Origin: Paracoccus salipaludis
GTDB lineage: Bacteria; Pseudomonadota; Alphaproteobacteria; Rhodobacterales; Rhodobacteraceae
DNA: 64,000 nt
Reading direction: 5' to 3'
Assembly: GCF_002287065.1 (NCBI RefSeq)
Contig: NZ_NSJZ01000001.1
Span: 485,326 to 549,325 of the forward strand
The notes below the pieces were generated by a model. The model saw only the letters and a list, made by a program, of their open reading frames with translations, ran no database searches and was not told the origin of the DNA. This document shows positions 45,141 to 56,719 of this stretch, in pieces. Numbering within the stretch: the stretch's first letter is position 1; every line of letters starts with the position of its first letter. The translations under genes were made by a program, and so were the position numbers.

Positions 45141-46042
45141 CGCTGCGTTCCCTGCATGGCCTGCGCCTCGCGCGCCCAGACGTAGAGGCCCGCGCCGACG
45201 ATGACGATGGCGCCGAGGATCGTCCAGCCATCCGGCACCGCGCCGAAGAACAGCCAGCCCCAGAGCCCGGCCCAGATCAGGCCCGTATAGCCGAAGGGCG
45301 CGATGGCGGCCGCCTCGGCCATGGCGAAGGCGCGGATCAGCAGCGCCTGCGCCAGCGTCCCCAGCAGGCCCATCGCCGCGAAGGCCCAGAGGTCGCCGGC
45401 CGCGATGGGCTGCCAGACGAAGGGCGCGACAAAAGAGGCCCCCAGCGTGGCAACCCCCGTGGACCACAGGATCGAGGTGGCGGTGCCATCGCCCCGCACC
45501 AGGCGCGTCATGATCGCGCCCGCCGCATAGGTGATGGCGGCCATCAGCGGCAGCAGGGCGGCAGGCTGGAAGACGCCCGCACCGGGCCGGATCACGATCA
45601 GCGCGCCCGCCAGCGCGGCGGTGATGCCCGCGATGCGGCGGAGGCCGATGCGCTCGCCCAGGAACAGGGCTGCGCCAAGGGTGATGAGGACCGGGTTGAT
45701 GTCCATGATCGCGGTCGCCTCGGCCAGCCCGATAAAGGGCAGCGCCGTGAAGAACAGCCCGATCGAGGCAAGCTGCGTCAGCCCCCGCCCCACCTGCAGC
45801 AGCGGCGAGGCCGAGCGCGCGACCTGTTTCAGGCGCGGGGCCAGCACCAGCATGACGATGACGAGGTTCAGTGCCATGCGGCACCAGACGATCTGGCCGG
45901 GGTGATAGCCCGCCTGCGTCAGGTGCTTGCCGGTCGCGTCCATCAGCGTGAACAGGAAGACAGAGCCCAGCAGGGCCAGGATGCCCAGCGACTGCCGGGA
46001 CATGCCCGAGGCATCGGTTGTTGCCGGGGGAAGGGCGGACAT
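45137..46042 (-). CDS. EamA/DMT-family transporter
   Basis: A 301-residue membrane protein with about ten hydrophobic helices in two EamA halves. GILALLGSVFLFTLMDATGKHL begins the first, with ATAIMDINPVLITLGAALFLGERIGLRRIAGITAALAGALIVIRPG closing it, and the second half ends TILGAIVIVGAGLYVWAREAQ. The family exports metabolites or amino acids; no substrate can be assigned. Met at 46042 or 46003 could start it. Confidence 0.86.
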   Translation of the reverse strand: MSALPPATTDASGMSRQSLGILALLGSVFLFTLMDATGKHLTQAGYHPGQIVWCRMALNLVIVMLVLAPRLKQVARSASPLLQVGRGLTQLASIGLFFTALPFIGLAEATAIMDINPVLITLGAALFLGERIGLRRIAGITAALAGALIVIRPGAGVFQPAALLPLMAAITYAAGAIMTRLVRGDGTATSILWSTGVATLGASFVAPFVWQPIAAGDLWAFAAMGLLGTLAQALLIRAFAMAEAAAIAPFGYTGLIWAGLWGWLFFGAVPDGWTILGAIVIVGAGLYVWAREAQAMQGTQR

Positions 46043-46085
46043 CAGCGGCGGGCGGGGCGCCCGGCTTCACGGCCGGACGCTCCGC

Positions 46086-46110
46086 GGGGGGTATTCGGGT
46101 CAGGAAGACG
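46086..46110 (+). repeat. dispersed intergenic repeat, short form (copy 2)
   Basis: GGGGGTATTCGGGTCAGGAA plus GACG matches the copy at 12771-12793 with one or two changes. It sits in the 103-bp gap between tkt and the EamA gene. Confidence 0.6.
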
Positions 46111-46145
46111 CGGCAGGTCCCCGCAGAAGGCGGGGCGGCGGACGC

Positions 46146-48167
46146 TCACAGCAGCGCCTTGACCTTTGCCACCGTGGCCTCGGGCGTGATGCCGAACTCC
46201 TTGTAAAGGCGGTCGGCCGGGGCCGAGGCGCCGAAGCCGGTCATGCCGACGAAGTTCTGGCGCTTCCAGTCGCCGCGCTCGCCCATGAGCAGCCAGTCCC
46301 AGGGCTGGCGGACGGCGGCCTCGATGGCGACGCGGACCGGGCCCTCGGGCAGGACCTGCGTGCGGTACTCCTCGGGCTGGTCGCGGAACAGTTCCATGCA
46401 GGGAACCGAGACCACGCGGGTGGGGGTGCCCTCGGCTTCCAGCGCCTCGGCGGCCTTGAGGGCGATCTCGACCTCGGAGCCGGACGCCATCAGGATCGCC
46501 TTCGGCGCGGCCGAGGCCTCGCGCAGAACATAGGCGCCCCTGGCGGTCAGGTTCTCGGCGGTGTGTTCCGTGCGGACAGTGGGCAGGTTCTGCCGCGACA
46601 GGGCGAGGACCGAGGGGGTCGAACCGGTGGTCAGCGCCAGTTCCCAGGCTTCGGCGGTTTCCACCACGTCGGCGGGGCGGAAGGTCCAGGTGTTGGGGGT
46701 GGCGCGCAGCATGGCCAGGTGCTCGACCGGCTGGTGGGTCGGGCCGTCCTCGCCCAGGCCGATCGAATCGTGGGTCATCACATAAACGACCGGCACCCCC
46801 ATCAGCGCCGACAGGCGCATCGCGCCACGGGCATAGTCGGTGAAGACCAGGAAGGTGCCGCCATAGGGACGGAAGCCGCCGTGCAGGGCGAGGCCGTTCA
46901 TCGCGGCGGCCATGCCATGCTCGCGGATGCCCCAGTGGACATAGCGGCCGGCGCGGTTCTGGGCGTCGAAGATGCCGAGGTCGCGGGTCTTGGTGTTGTT
47001 GGACCCGGTCAGGTCCGCCGAGCCGCCGATGGTTTCGGGCAGGATCGGGTTTACGACGTCAAGCACCATCTCGGACGCCTTGCGGGTGGCGACCTTGGGC
47101 TTTTCGGCGCTGGCCTTTTCCTTCAGCGCGGCGATGGCGGGGGCGAGCGCCTCGTTGGGCTCGCCTGCCACGCGCGACGCGAAGGCGTTGCGCCTGTCGG
47201 CGGGCAGGGCATCGACGCGGGCGGCCCAGGCCTCGCGGCCGGCGCGGCCCTGTGCGCCGATCTCGCGCCAGCGGGCGACCAGTTCGTCGGGCAGTTCGAA
47301 GGGCTCGTGTTCCCAGGCATAGGCGAGGCGGGTGGCCGCGATCTCGTCGGCCCCCAGCGGCGAGCCGTGGACGCCCGAGGTGCCGCCCTTCTTGGCCGAG
47401 CCGTAGCCGATGGTCGTGCGGCAGGCGACCAGCACGGGGCGGCCGTCGTCCTCCTTGGCGGCGGTCAGCGCCCGGTCGATGTCGGCCGGGTCATGGCCGT
47501 CGCAGGACAGCGTCCGCCAGCCCGACGCCTCGAAGCGCTTGAGCTGGTCGGTCGAGTCCGACAGCGACACGGCGCCGTCGATGGTGATCTGGTTGTCGTC
47601 CCACAGCACGATCAGGCGGCCGAGGCGCAGGTGGCCCGCCAGCGAGATCGCCTCCTGGCTGATGCCTTCCATCAGGCAGCCGTCGCCCGCGATGACCCAG
47701 GTGCGGTGGTCGCAAAGCTCCTCGCCGAACTCGGCGCGCATCTTGGCCTCGGCCATCGCGAAGCCGACCGAGGTGGCAAGGCCCTGGCCCAGCGGGCCCG
47801 TGGTGGTTTCCACGCCCTCGGCATGGCCGTATTCCGGGTGACCCGCCGTTGCCGCGCCCCACTGGCGGAAGTTGCGGATCTGATCGAGCGTCATCTGCTC
47901 GAACCCGGTCAGGTGCAGCAGCGAATAGATCAGCATCGACCCGTGGCCCGCCGACAGGATGAAGCGGTCGCGGTCGAACCAGTTCGGGGCCGAGGCGTCG
48001 AACTTGAGGTGCTTGCGCCACAGCACGGTGGCGACGTCGGCCATGCCCATGGGCATCCCGGGATGGCCGGAATTGGCCTGCTCGACCGCGTCCATCGACA
48101 GCACGCGGATCGCGCTGGCGAGGCTCCAGTGGTCGGGATCGGCAAGGCGGCGCGCGGTAAGGGGCAT
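46146..48167 (-). CDS. tkt: transketolase
   Basis: A 673-residue ThDP enzyme moving two-carbon units in the pentose phosphate path. [63 protein letters not shown] (ThDP binding), and [19 protein letters not shown] are as in bacterial transketolases. The ATG at 48167 has GGAG at 7 bp; longer in-frame starts at 48227 and 48209 give unconserved leads. It is a single gene bordered on both sides by dispersed repeats. Confidence 0.96.
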   Translation of the reverse strand: MPLTARRLADPDHWSLASAIRVLSMDAVEQANSGHPGMPMGMADVATVLWRKHLKFDASAPNWFDRDRFILSAGHGSMLIYSLLHLTGFEQMTLDQIRNFRQWGAATAGHPEYGHAEGVETTTGPLGQGLATSVGFAMAEAKMRAEFGEELCDHRTWVIAGDGCLMEGISQEAISLAGHLRLGRLIVLWDDNQITIDGAVSLSDSTDQLKRFEASGWRTLSCDGHDPADIDRALTAAKEDDGRPVLVACRTTIGYGSAKKGGTSGVHGSPLGADEIAATRLAYAWEHEPFELPDELVARWREIGAQGRAGREAWAARVDALPADRRNAFASRVAGEPNEALAPAIAALKEKASAEKPKVATRKASEMVLDVVNPILPETIGGSADLTGSNNTKTRDLGIFDAQNRAGRYVHWGIREHGMAAAMNGLALHGGFRPYGGTFLVFTDYARGAMRLSALMGVPVVYVMTHDSIGLGEDGPTHQPVEHLAMLRATPNTWTFRPADVVETAEAWELALTTGSTPSVLALSRQNLPTVRTEHTAENLTARGAYVLREASAAPKAILMASGSEVEIALKAAEALEAEGTPTRVVSVPCMELFRDQPEEYRTQVLPEGPVRVAIEAAVRQPWDWLLMGERGDWKRQNFVGMTGFGASAPADRLYKEFGITPEATVAKVKALL

Positions 48168-48260
48168 GGGGCGGCTCCGGGTTTCAGGGGTTGGCAGGGT
48201 GATAGGCATCGGCCAGTCCGGTTGCAAGCCGCAGAGGGTGGCTGACGCGGCGATACCGGA

Positions 48261-48309
48261 CCGGGGGCCAGCCCCCGGACCCCCGGGATATTTTCACGAA
48301 GAAGACGAG
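48261..48309 (+). repeat. dispersed intergenic repeat, long form, covering the xerD stop
   Basis: CCGGGGGC/GCCCCCGG stem with a 2-nt loop (48261-48278), then ACCCCCGGGATATTTTCACG and AAGAAGACG. It shares the layout and most bases with 38006-38053. The xerD stop codon (48294-48296) and last codons lie within it. Confidence 0.65.
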
Positions 48310-49319
48310 TCCTGGGCCTCTTTGCGCGGTGGGTGCTGTGCCAGGGGGTGATGGTTCAGCACCAGTTCGCGCATCCGTTCGTCGAGGACGTGGGTGTAGA
48401 TTTCCGTTGTGCCGAGGTCGGCATGGCCCAGCAGGGTCTGGATCGCGCGCAGGTCCGCGCCGCCTTCCAGCAGATGCGTGGCAAAGGCGTGGCGCAGGAC
48501 GTGGGGCGTCACCTTGCCGGGGGGCAGGCCCGCGGCCGCCGCGAGACCGGCGAGCATCCCGTGGAACGCCTGTCGCGTCATGTGCCCCGCCGCGCCCGCC
48601 GCCGGGAACAGCCAGCGCGCGCCCTTGCCCGCGACCAGCTTGCCCAGGGCGCGGTCGGCCGGCGCCCCGTCGCGCAGCACCAGCCAGCGGGCCACCGCTG
48701 CGCGGGCGGGTCCGGTCAGGGGCACCATGCGTTCCTTGCCGCCCTTGCCACGGATCAGCAGCAGCTCGGGGTCGCCCCGCAAGGCCGCCACGGGCAAAGA
48801 CACGAGTTCGCTGACCCGCATGCCCGTGGCATAGATAAGCTCCATCGCGGCGGTGTTGCGGGCGCGGTCCTCGGGCGTGGGGCCGTGCGTCTGGACGGCG
48901 TCGAGCAGGCGCCCCACCTCGGCCTGGCTGAGCACCTTGGGAAGGCGCTGGTTGCGGCCGGGTCCCGACAGGCGGATCGCCGGGTCGTCGTCGCGCCAGC
49001 CTTCGTCCAGGGAAAAGCGGGTGAACTGGCGGATCGCCGACAGCCGGCGGGCGCGGGTCGCGCGGGACAGGCCCTCGGCCTCGCAGGCGGACAGGTAGGA
49101 TTCGATGTCGTCGCGCGTGATCGCCGCCAGCGTCAGGTTGTGCCGCGCGGTCCAGGCGGCAAGGTCGGCGAGGTCGCGGCCATAGGCCAGCAGCGTGTTG
49201 CGCGCGGCCCCCGCCTCGGCCGCCTGGGCGTCAAGGAAGGCCTCGACCCGGCGCATGTCCTCGGCGCGGCCCTTGTCCTGCCGCGCGGGCGGGCGTCCGG
49301 GGCGGCGCGACCCGCTCAC
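48294..49319 (-). CDS. xerD: site-specific tyrosine recombinase XerD
   Basis: A 341-residue recombinase that resolves chromosome dimers at dif with XerC. The SAM-like N-terminal domain ([29 protein letters not shown]) is followed by the catalytic domain with Arg in TGMRVSEL, His-x-x-Arg in [15 protein letters not shown], His in [15 protein letters not shown] and the Tyr in EIYTH. The last residues (Asp and four Ser) are encoded by the dispersed repeat. GTG start at 49319 overlaps the upstream gene's stop. Context next to aroKB is usual for XerD in this order. Confidence 0.93.
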   Translation of the reverse strand: MSGSRRPGRPPARQDKGRAEDMRRVEAFLDAQAAEAGAARNTLLAYGRDLADLAAWTARHNLTLAAITRDDIESYLSACEAEGLSRATRARRLSAIRQFTRFSLDEGWRDDDPAIRLSGPGRNQRLPKVLSQAEVGRLLDAVQTHGPTPEDRARNTAAMELIYATGMRVSELVSLPVAALRGDPELLLIRGKGGKERMVPLTGPARAAVARWLVLRDGAPADRALGKLVAGKGARWLFPAAGAAGHMTRQAFHGMLAGLAAAAGLPPGKVTPHVLRHAFATHLLEGGADLRAIQTLLGHADLGTTEIYTHVLDERMRELVLNHHPLAQHPPRKEAQDSSSS

Positions 49320-50929
49320 CTGCGCGGGCCGCCCATGTGCTCGGCCATCAGCAACTCGATTGCCGCCTGCCGGGCGTCCGAGGGCTGGCCAAGCTCGACC
49401 ATGCGGCGCAGGCCGGCGGCGGCACGCGCAACGTCGCCGTCCAGCCCCGCGTCCACGTCGGCCATCGCTGCCAGCAGGGCGAGGCCGCGCCCTTCCGGCG
49501 GCGGCTCGGGCAGGGGCTGCGCGGCAAGCGCCTCGGCATAGGCGGCCCCGGCGCTGTTCTGCGGGAAGGCGGCCGCCGCCGCGGGATCGCCTGCCGCCAG
49601 CGCGACAAGCGCGCGGTCGGGCGCGGGCAGGTTGCCCTGCTGGGTTTCCGGCAATCCGACCAGCAGGCGCAGGTGGGCCGCTGTCTCGGCGGCCTCGGGG
49701 TCCAGCGTCAGCCCCGACAGCGCGGGGCCGACCAGCCGTGCGAAAGGCAGGTCCAGCCCGGCCTGCAGGAACAGCGGGGCGGCTTGCGGCAGCTCGTCCG
49801 AAAGGGTGGCGGCGTCGCCCGCATCCAGTGCCGCCTCGATGCGCTGGAAGGCGGCGGCGCGGTCCCAGACCCCGCCCGAGGCGGCCGGGCGCTGGTCCAG
49901 ATAGGCGGCGGCCAGCAGCGCAGGATCGATGGCGCCGGCGCGCGCCAGCCGCTCGGCCGCGTCCAGCCGCGCCTTCCAGCCCGCGTTGCCGTTCAGGTCC
50001 GCCCAGGCAAAGGGCAGGGGCAGCTCGGCCGTGGACAGGGGCTGGCCGATGGCCTCGAATAGGCGGAACTCCAGTGGCGTCACGTGTTCAGGGTCGGGCA
50101 GCGCCTCGCCCATGTCCGCCGAGCCGTCGTCGAGGAAGCGTTCCATCAGCGCCAGGGTCTGCGGCGACATCAGCCCGCCGGCACGCGCCCCGTGCAGCGT
50201 CAGGGCGGCGGCGCTCCAGTCCCCCGCGCGGGCGAGGCAGTAGATGCGCGCGCCCAGTCCCGGCGCAAGGCCGGGGCGCTGCCCCATCACGGCGCAGGCC
50301 TCGTCCATGGTGTCGCGCAGAAGGGCGATGTCGAAGCGCCGGGCGAAGCGCGCCCCGTCCGTCCATCCTGCCGACTGCAGCATCGCCTCGGCGTCGTCCA
50401 GGCGCCCGGCCTCTATCAGCCGGTCCACGCGGGCCAGGAACAGGCGCCCCTCGTCCCCGACCGCGCCGCCGGGGGGCGCAAGCTGCGCCGTCAGGATACG
50501 CTGCAACAGCGAACGGTTCGCCCCGAGGCGCGGGTTGGCGGCGGCGATCGCCTCGGCGACCCGGCCGGCGGTGGCTGCGCCCCAGAGATCGCGGGGCAGG
50601 CGCGCGGCTTCGGCGCCGATGGCGCCCTTGGTGTCGGGATTGCCGTCCGACAGGCGGGTGACGCCCACGGGGGGCGGCGCGGCGCCCGTCGCAAGCTCTC
50701 GCGGGGGTTTCAGGGTGGCGGGGCGGGCGACCGGCGCCACGGGGCGGCGGCGCTGCGCCTCGAAGGGCACCTCGTCGCCGGGGCGCCAGCCCGTCACCGG
50801 AGGACGGGCCGGGGCCGTGCCCTTCAGCCAGTCGCTTGCGGCTGCCGGGTCGCGCGCGCCCTGTGCCAGCGCCGCGCCCGAGGGCAGGGCGGCCAGCGCC
50901 GCCAGAAGGGCCAGGTCAGTCCAGCGCAT
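49316..50929 (-). CDS. large exported protein of unknown function
   Basis: A 537-residue protein with a signal peptide ([19 protein letters not shown], cleaved about residue 23), then a Pro/Arg-rich stretch of about 90 residues and a long helical Ala/Leu-rich part that resembles tandem helical repeats such as TPR. No enzymatic motif is visible. It overlaps xerD by 4 bp and the 73-aa membrane gene by 14 bp, so the three form one operon. A periplasmic scaffold role is possible but only a guess. Confidence 0.72.
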   Translation of the reverse strand: MRWTDLALLAALAALPSGAALAQGARDPAAASDWLKGTAPARPPVTGWRPGDEVPFEAQRRRPVAPVARPATLKPPRELATGAAPPPVGVTRLSDGNPDTKGAIGAEAARLPRDLWGAATAGRVAEAIAAANPRLGANRSLLQRILTAQLAPPGGAVGDEGRLFLARVDRLIEAGRLDDAEAMLQSAGWTDGARFARRFDIALLRDTMDEACAVMGQRPGLAPGLGARIYCLARAGDWSAAALTLHGARAGGLMSPQTLALMERFLDDGSADMGEALPDPEHVTPLEFRLFEAIGQPLSTAELPLPFAWADLNGNAGWKARLDAAERLARAGAIDPALLAAAYLDQRPAASGGVWDRAAAFQRIEAALDAGDAATLSDELPQAAPLFLQAGLDLPFARLVGPALSGLTLDPEAAETAAHLRLLVGLPETQQGNLPAPDRALVALAAGDPAAAAAFPQNSAGAAYAEALAAQPLPEPPPEGRGLALLAAMADVDAGLDGDVARAAAGLRRMVELGQPSDARQAAIELLMAEHMGGPRR

Positions 50930-51137
50930 CGGGATCGCTCGGCTCGGCCGGAGTGTCAGAAGCGGGTGCGGCGGGCGCCGGGGCGGCAGTGCCCGAGGCG
51001 GCGGGCATGTCGAGGTCCAGTTCCACCGGCACGCGCATCTGCCGCGAATCCGCGGCCATGTCGCCGAAATAGGCATAGCCCACCAGCGCGATCAAAGCCG
51101 CCACGACAAGAAAGGCGATCAGTTTCAGCAGCCGCAT
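50916..51137 (-). CDS. small single-pass membrane protein, unknown
   Basis: A 73-residue protein with one N-terminal transmembrane helix (LLKLIAFLVVAALIALVGYAYFGDMAA) and a short, polar Ala/Pro/Asp-rich tail expected in the periplasm. AAAGGACGG precedes the ATG at 51137. It is the first gene of the unit with the exported protein and xerD, and divergent from aroK. No family is recognised. Confidence 0.65.
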   Translation of the reverse strand: MRLLKLIAFLVVAALIALVGYAYFGDMAADSRQMRVPVELDLDMPAASGTAAPAPAAPASDTPAEPSDPDALD

Positions 51138-51328
51138 GGTCCGTCCTTTCGTCCGAAACCCCTCGCCTTCGACGTGGAGGGGTCTTTTTCCATCCTCGAT
51201 ACCCTTTCGCGCGAGCGGGTGAAAGCCGCGACCCCTGCGCGGCCGGAGGGGTGTGGCGAAAACCATATGGCGTTTCGCCGGAACTCGCGTCATTCAGCGC
51301 GGTGAATGACGCCAAGGGAGCGGGATCG

Positions 51329-51865
51329 GTGAAACGCAGCATCGTGCTGATCGGCATGATGGGGGCAGGCAAGTCGGCGGTGGGCGCAGAGCTCGGCCGC
51401 CGCCTCGGCGTGCCCGTCCGCGACACCGACACCGAGATCCAGGCCGCGGCCGCCGCCACCATCCCCGAGATCTTCGCCCGCGACGGCGAGGCCTTCTTCC
51501 GGGCCCGCGAATCCGAGGTGCTGGCGCGGGTGCTGCGCGGCCCGGCGGGCATCGTCTCGACCGGCGGCGGCGCCTGGATGCGCCCCGAGAACCGCACCCT
51601 CATCGCCGGGGCGGGGGTGTCGGTCTGGCTCGACTGCAAGCTTTCGACGCTGTGGCGCCGGGTGAAGCAGAAGCCCACGCGCCCGCTGCTGCAGACCCCC
51701 GACCCGCGCGGAACGCTGGAGCGACTGATGGCCGAACGCGCGCCCGCCTATGCGCTGGCCGACATCACCGTGGCCGTGCAGGACAGCGATTCGGTCGAGG
51801 CCACCGCGACGCGGGTGCTTGACGCGATCCGCGCCCGCCGTCCCGATATTCTGGAGCCCGCATGA
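51329..51865 (+). CDS. aroK: shikimate kinase
   Basis: A 178-residue kinase of the shikimate pathway. P-loop [18 protein letters not shown], the shikimate-binding Asp in RDTDTEIQ, and the [13 protein letters not shown] and [25 protein letters not shown] (lid) segments are typical. The GTG at 51329 has AGGGAGCGGG upstream. Its stop overlaps the aroB start by 4 bp (ATGA). Confidence 0.95.
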   Translation: MKRSIVLIGMMGAGKSAVGAELGRRLGVPVRDTDTEIQAAAAATIPEIFARDGEAFFRARESEVLARVLRGPAGIVSTGGGAWMRPENRTLIAGAGVSVWLDCKLSTLWRRVKQKPTRPLLQTPDPRGTLERLMAERAPAYALADITVAVQDSDSVEATATRVLDAIRARRPDILEPA

Positions 51866-52962
51866 TCCGCACCGTTCCCGTCGCGCTGGGCGACCGTTCC
51901 TATGACGTCCGCATCGGCCCCGGCCTGATCGCCCGCGCGGGCAACGAGATCGCGCCCCTGCTGCCGCGCCCCCGCGTGGCCGTGCTGACGGATGAACGGG
52001 TCGCGGCCCTGCACCTGCCCGCGCTGACCGCCGCGCTGGACCGCGCGGGCATCCGGTCCTCGGCCTTGGCGCTGCCCGCCGGAGAGGCCACGAAAAGCTG
52101 GGACCACCTCGGCCGCGCGGTCGAATGGCTGCTGGCCGAGCGCATCGAGCGGCGCGACATCGTGATCGCGCTGGGCGGCGGCGTCATCGGCGACCTGGCC
52201 GGCTTCGCGGCGGCGATCCTGCGGCGGGGCGTGCGCTTCGTGCAGCTGCCGACGACGCTGCTGGCGCAGGTGGACAGTTCGGTCGGGGGCAAGACGGGCA
52301 TCAACTCGCCCCATGGCAAGAACCTGATCGGGGCCTTCCACCAGCCGAGCCTCGTGCTGGCCGACACGGACGTGCTGGCGACGCTGCCCGACCGCGACTT
52401 CCGCGCGGGCTATGGCGAGGTGGTGAAATACGGGCTGCTGGGAGACGCGGATTTCTTCGCCTGGCTCGAGGAAAACGGGCCGAAGCTGCGCCGGGACCGG
52501 GACGCGCTGATCCATGCCGTCGCCCATTCCGTCGCGATGAAGGCCGCCATCGTCGCGCGCGACGAGACCGAGCAGGGCGACCGCGCGCTGCTGAACCTCG
52601 GGCATACCTTCGGTCATGCGCTTGAGGCCGCGACCGGCTATTCCGACCGCCTGCTGCATGGCGAGGGCGTGGCCATCGGCTGCGCGCTGGCCTTCGACCT
52701 GTCGGCCCGGCTGGGCCTTTGCCCGCAGGAGGACCCTTCGCGCGTGGCGGCGCATCTGGCGGCGATGCAAATGCCGTCGCGCCTGTCCGACATTCCCGGC
52801 GATCTGCCGGACGATGCGGGCCTGATCGCGCTGATGGGGCAGGACAAGAAGGTCGTGGACGGGCGGTTGCGGCTGATCCTCGCACGCGGGATCGGGCAGG
52901 CCTTCGTGGCGTCCGACATCGATCCGGCGGCGATCGCCGCGACGCTGGCGCAGGCCCGATGA
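51862..52962 (+). CDS. aroB: 3-dehydroquinate synthase
   Basis: A 366-residue zinc- and NAD-dependent enzyme of the shikimate pathway. [44 protein letters not shown] is the NAD/substrate block, [11 protein letters not shown] follows, and the zinc His residues are in [13 protein letters not shown] and [10 protein letters not shown]. Coupled to aroK in the usual aroKB pair. Confidence 0.97.
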   Translation: MIRTVPVALGDRSYDVRIGPGLIARAGNEIAPLLPRPRVAVLTDERVAALHLPALTAALDRAGIRSSALALPAGEATKSWDHLGRAVEWLLAERIERRDIVIALGGGVIGDLAGFAAAILRRGVRFVQLPTTLLAQVDSSVGGKTGINSPHGKNLIGAFHQPSLVLADTDVLATLPDRDFRAGYGEVVKYGLLGDADFFAWLEENGPKLRRDRDALIHAVAHSVAMKAAIVARDETEQGDRALLNLGHTFGHALEAATGYSDRLLHGEGVAIGCALAFDLSARLGLCPQEDPSRVAAHLAAMQMPSRLSDIPGDLPDDAGLIALMGQDKKVVDGRLRLILARGIGQAFVASDIDPAAIAATLAQAR

Positions 52963-52967
52963 TCGGC

Positions 52968-52997
52968 TTTACCGCCCGTTAACCCTCGCGCTAGTAA
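52968..52997 (+). promoter_or_regulatory. possible promoter of ssb
   Basis: TTTACC (52968-52973) and TAGTAA (52992-52997) are spaced by 18 bp, 33 bp before the ssb ATG. GAAGGAG follows as ribosome-binding site. Confidence 0.4.
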
Positions 52998-53029
52998 GAG
53001 CGGATTCGACACCCCTGAAGGAGCCGCAC

Positions 53030-53536
53030 ATGGCAGGCAGCGTCAACAAGGTCATCCTGATCGGCAACCTGGGTCAGGACCCGGAAATCCGCACCTTCCA
53101 GAACGGCGGCAAGATCGCGAACCTGCGCATCGCCACCTCGGAAACCTGGAAGGACCGCAACTCGGGCGAGCGTCGCGAGCGCACCGAGTGGCACACCGTC
53201 GTTATCCATTCGGAACCGCTGGTCCGCGTGGCCGAGCAGTTTCTGAAGAAGGGCATGAAGGTCTACATCGAGGGCCAGCTCGAAACCCGCAAGTGGCAGG
53301 ACCAGTCGGGCGCCGACCGTTATTCGACCGAGGTCGCGCTGCGTCCCTTCCGCAGCGAGCTGACGATGCTTGAAGGCCGCGGCCAGGGTGGCGGCGGCGG
53401 CAGCCAGGGTGGCGGCTACAACGAGGGCTACGGCGACTATGACCGCGGCGGTTCGGGCGGCGGGTCGCGGTCCGGTTCGGGGGGCGGCGGCGCGGGCCGT
53501 GGTGCACCGGATTTCGACGACGAAATTCCGTTCTGA
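53030..53536 (+). CDS. ssb: single-stranded DNA-binding protein
   Basis: A 168-residue SSB. The OB-fold core is [36 protein letters not shown], and [11 protein letters not shown] then YSTEVAL. A flexible Gly/Ser-rich linker leads to the acidic tip DFDDEIPF that binds repair and replication partners. The family order and length are normal. Confidence 0.97.
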   Translation: MAGSVNKVILIGNLGQDPEIRTFQNGGKIANLRIATSETWKDRNSGERRERTEWHTVVIHSEPLVRVAEQFLKKGMKVYIEGQLETRKWQDQSGADRYSTEVALRPFRSELTMLEGRGQGGGGGSQGGGYNEGYGDYDRGGSGGGSRSGSGGGGAGRGAPDFDDEIPF

Positions 53537-53620
53537 GGAAGGGCGCGCCGGTCGGCAGAATGTTGCCGATCGCGCACAGCCTTTTCGCCCCAATGGGACG
53601 CGACGACTGGCGGTGCCGCT

Positions 53621-53654
53621 CGTTTCGGGTATCGTTGCCCCAAAACGATAAACG
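53621..53654. other. nested inverted repeat between ssb and the transglycosylase gene
   Basis: TATCGTT (53630-53636) pairs with AACGATA (53644-53650) over a 7-nt loop, and outer CGTTT/AAACG arms extend it. It has no T-run, so it is more likely an operator or mRNA structure than a terminator. It lies 17 bp before the next ATG. Confidence 0.4.
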
Positions 53655-53671
53655 GCGAGGGAGCTTCCCCA

Positions 53672-54337
53672 ATGAGTGCAGTGATCGTGAACGTCGCGCG
53701 GCTGGCCAGGGTTGCCGCGCTGGCCGTTGCCGGACTTGCGGTGGCAGTTCCCGCCCAGGCCGAGGGCCTCAGGCTGGGCGGCGCCTCGTCGAAATCGAGG
53801 GCCACGCAGTTCCAGCGCCAGACACAGCTGATGGACAGCCGTCTCGCCGCGCAATACCAGCGCTCGCAGCGGCTGCGGCCTGAAACGGGCAAGTCGCGCA
53901 CCGTGACGGTCATCAGCCTGGACGGCCGCGCCTCGACCTCGGGCGGGGCGATCCCGCGCTATACCGGCAACCAGCGCAGCAAGTACCTGCCCCATGCCCG
54001 GGCCGCCGCCCGCAAGCACGGCATCCCCGAGGACCTGTTCCTGCGGCTGGTTCAGCAGGAATCGGGGTGGAACGCGGGCGCACGCTCGCACAAGGGCGCG
54101 ACGGGTCTGGCGCAGCTGATGCCCGGGACGGCCGCCAAGCTGGGGGTGAACCCGCATGACCCGGTGCAGAACCTGGAAGGCGGCGCGCGCTACCTGCGGA
54201 TGATGTACAACACCTTCGGCGACTGGCGGCTGGCGCTGGCGGCCTACAATGCCGGGCCGGGCGCGGTCACCAAGCACAAGGGCATCCCGCCCTACCGCGA
54301 GACGCGCAACTACGTCCGCATCATCGCCGGCGGCTGA
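53672..54337 (+). CDS. lytic transglycosylase (SLT domain)
   Basis: A 221-residue exported enzyme that cleaves peptidoglycan glycan strands. A signal peptide ends near [11 protein letters not shown] (about residue 30). The SLT domain from about 105 holds the catalytic Glu in [37 protein letters not shown] and [13 protein letters not shown]. No substrate-binding extra domains are seen. It ends at a strong terminator. Confidence 0.92.
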   Translation: MSAVIVNVARLARVAALAVAGLAVAVPAQAEGLRLGGASSKSRATQFQRQTQLMDSRLAAQYQRSQRLRPETGKSRTVTVISLDGRASTSGGAIPRYTGNQRSKYLPHARAAARKHGIPEDLFLRLVQQESGWNAGARSHKGATGLAQLMPGTAAKLGVNPHDPVQNLEGGARYLRMMYNTFGDWRLALAAYNAGPGAVTKHKGIPPYRETRNYVRIIAGG

Positions 54338-54361
54338 ACCGCCCGCGCCAGCGCGACTGCG

Positions 54362-54385
54362 GGGCCGCCAAAGGGCGGCCCTTTT
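54362..54385 (+). terminator. intrinsic terminator after the lytic transglycosylase
   Basis: GGGCCGCC and GGCGGCCC form a perfect 8-bp stem around AAAG, followed by TTTT. It lies between two convergent genes. Confidence 0.85.
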
Positions 54386-54389
54386 CCGT

Positions 54390-55616
54390 TCAGCGTCCCG
54401 CCCGGATCGCGTCGATCTCGGCCTTCAGCCGGGCGATGCTGGCAGGCCAGCCCCAATGCGCCAAGGCATGGGGGCGGGGGTCATAGTCGGCGTGACGCTC
54501 GATCAACCGGCCCATGGCGGCGGCGAAATCGTCGCCCGGGGCAGCGGCAAGGCCCGTCTCGGGCGCGATGTATTGCAGCCCGCAGACGAGGTCCGCATTC
54601 GCCAGCACCGGCAGCCCGGCCAGCTGGTATTCCGTCAGGATCGCGGGCGCGCCGTCATGCTGGCCGCAGACCACGCCGATGCGGGCGCGGTTGATCTGGC
54701 GGTTCACCTCGTCATGCGGCACCGGACCCACGACTTCCACGTCCAGCCCCCGGCGGGCGGCGTCGGCGCGCAGATCCTCGGTCATGTGGCCGTAGCCCAC
54801 GACCAGCAGCGCCGAGGTGCCGGGCCGGCGTTCCAGCGCGTCGAACAGGATGTCGTGGCGCTTGTAGGGCTGGGTGCAGGCCACATAGACCACGTCGCGG
54901 TCCTTGGGCGCCTCCGTCGGGTGAAAGGTATCGCCCGAGGCGAACTCGGGGCCGATCGGCAGCACCAGGCAGCGCGCGCCGGGGATGCGGGCGCGGATCT
55001 CGTCCGACTGCCACTCGGCGCCGGTCAGGAACAGGTCGAAGCGGCGGGCCACGTCGTCGGGCAGCCGCAGTGCGGGCGCGTCGATCGAGTTGTAGATCGT
55101 GACCGCGCCCGCGCAGGCCTCCATCAGCGCCCCATCGACGCCGAGGCCCCAGACGCACAGCACATCCGGCGCCCCGTGTGCGGCGACATGGGCCAGCGCC
55201 TCGGCCGAGCCGTAGGGCGCGGGGCCGTCCGCGCGGAACACGCGCCGGGACAGGCCGGGCCGGTCGGGATCGGGCGTGCCGCAGGGGCGGTTGCAATCGG
55301 CGTCGGATTCGCCGTCGCGGCCCGCGAAGCTCCAGATCTCGGCGGCGTCCACGAGGCCCGAGGCCACCGCCGCCAGCGGCAGGCGTTCCAGATAGCCGCC
55401 TGTCACGCGGACCTGCGCGCGGTCGGCAGCAGGGGGCAGGGTGCCGGGGTCCACCTCGCGCATCACCCGATCGTCGGGCGGCACCTGCGAGCAGAAGTCC
55501 GAAACGGCGACGATCCGCGAGGGACGGACCTTCTGCGTTCCCCTCAGGGGTGCCGAAGGGCAAGGGGCCCTCGCTCCGGCAGGATCGAGGGCATCAAGGA
55601 CGGCAGGGTCAAGCAC
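54390..55616 (-). CDS. GT4-like glycosyltransferase, isolated gene
   Basis: A protein of up to 408 residues. The C-terminal half resembles GT-B family 1/4 enzymes: VVYVACTQPYKRHDILFDAL, SALLVVGYGHMTEDLRADAARRGLDVEVVGPV, VCGQHDGAPAILTEYQLAGLPVLAN. The N-terminal domain is poorly conserved, and the first 30 or so residues are low complexity, so the start at 55616 is uncertain. It stands alone between the transglycosylase and hemB without other polysaccharide genes; the acceptor is unknown. Confidence 0.72.
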   Translation of the reverse strand: MLDPAVLDALDPAGARAPCPSAPLRGTQKVRPSRIVAVSDFCSQVPPDDRVMREVDPGTLPPAADRAQVRVTGGYLERLPLAAVASGLVDAAEIWSFAGRDGESDADCNRPCGTPDPDRPGLSRRVFRADGPAPYGSAEALAHVAAHGAPDVLCVWGLGVDGALMEACAGAVTIYNSIDAPALRLPDDVARRFDLFLTGAEWQSDEIRARIPGARCLVLPIGPEFASGDTFHPTEAPKDRDVVYVACTQPYKRHDILFDALERRPGTSALLVVGYGHMTEDLRADAARRGLDVEVVGPVPHDEVNRQINRARIGVVCGQHDGAPAILTEYQLAGLPVLANADLVCGLQYIAPETGLAAAPGDDFAAAMGRLIERHADYDPRPHALAHWGWPASIARLKAEIDAIRAGR

Positions 55617-55714
55617 GATGGAGTCCAGCAGGGCGGTAAAGCGTCATCCCGCCCCGCTAGCACGCCAAAAAATGTTACGACAGGCCCGCCGGGTGGCTGC
55701 CTGCGCGGCGGACC

Positions 55715-56719
<1,005 letters not shown>

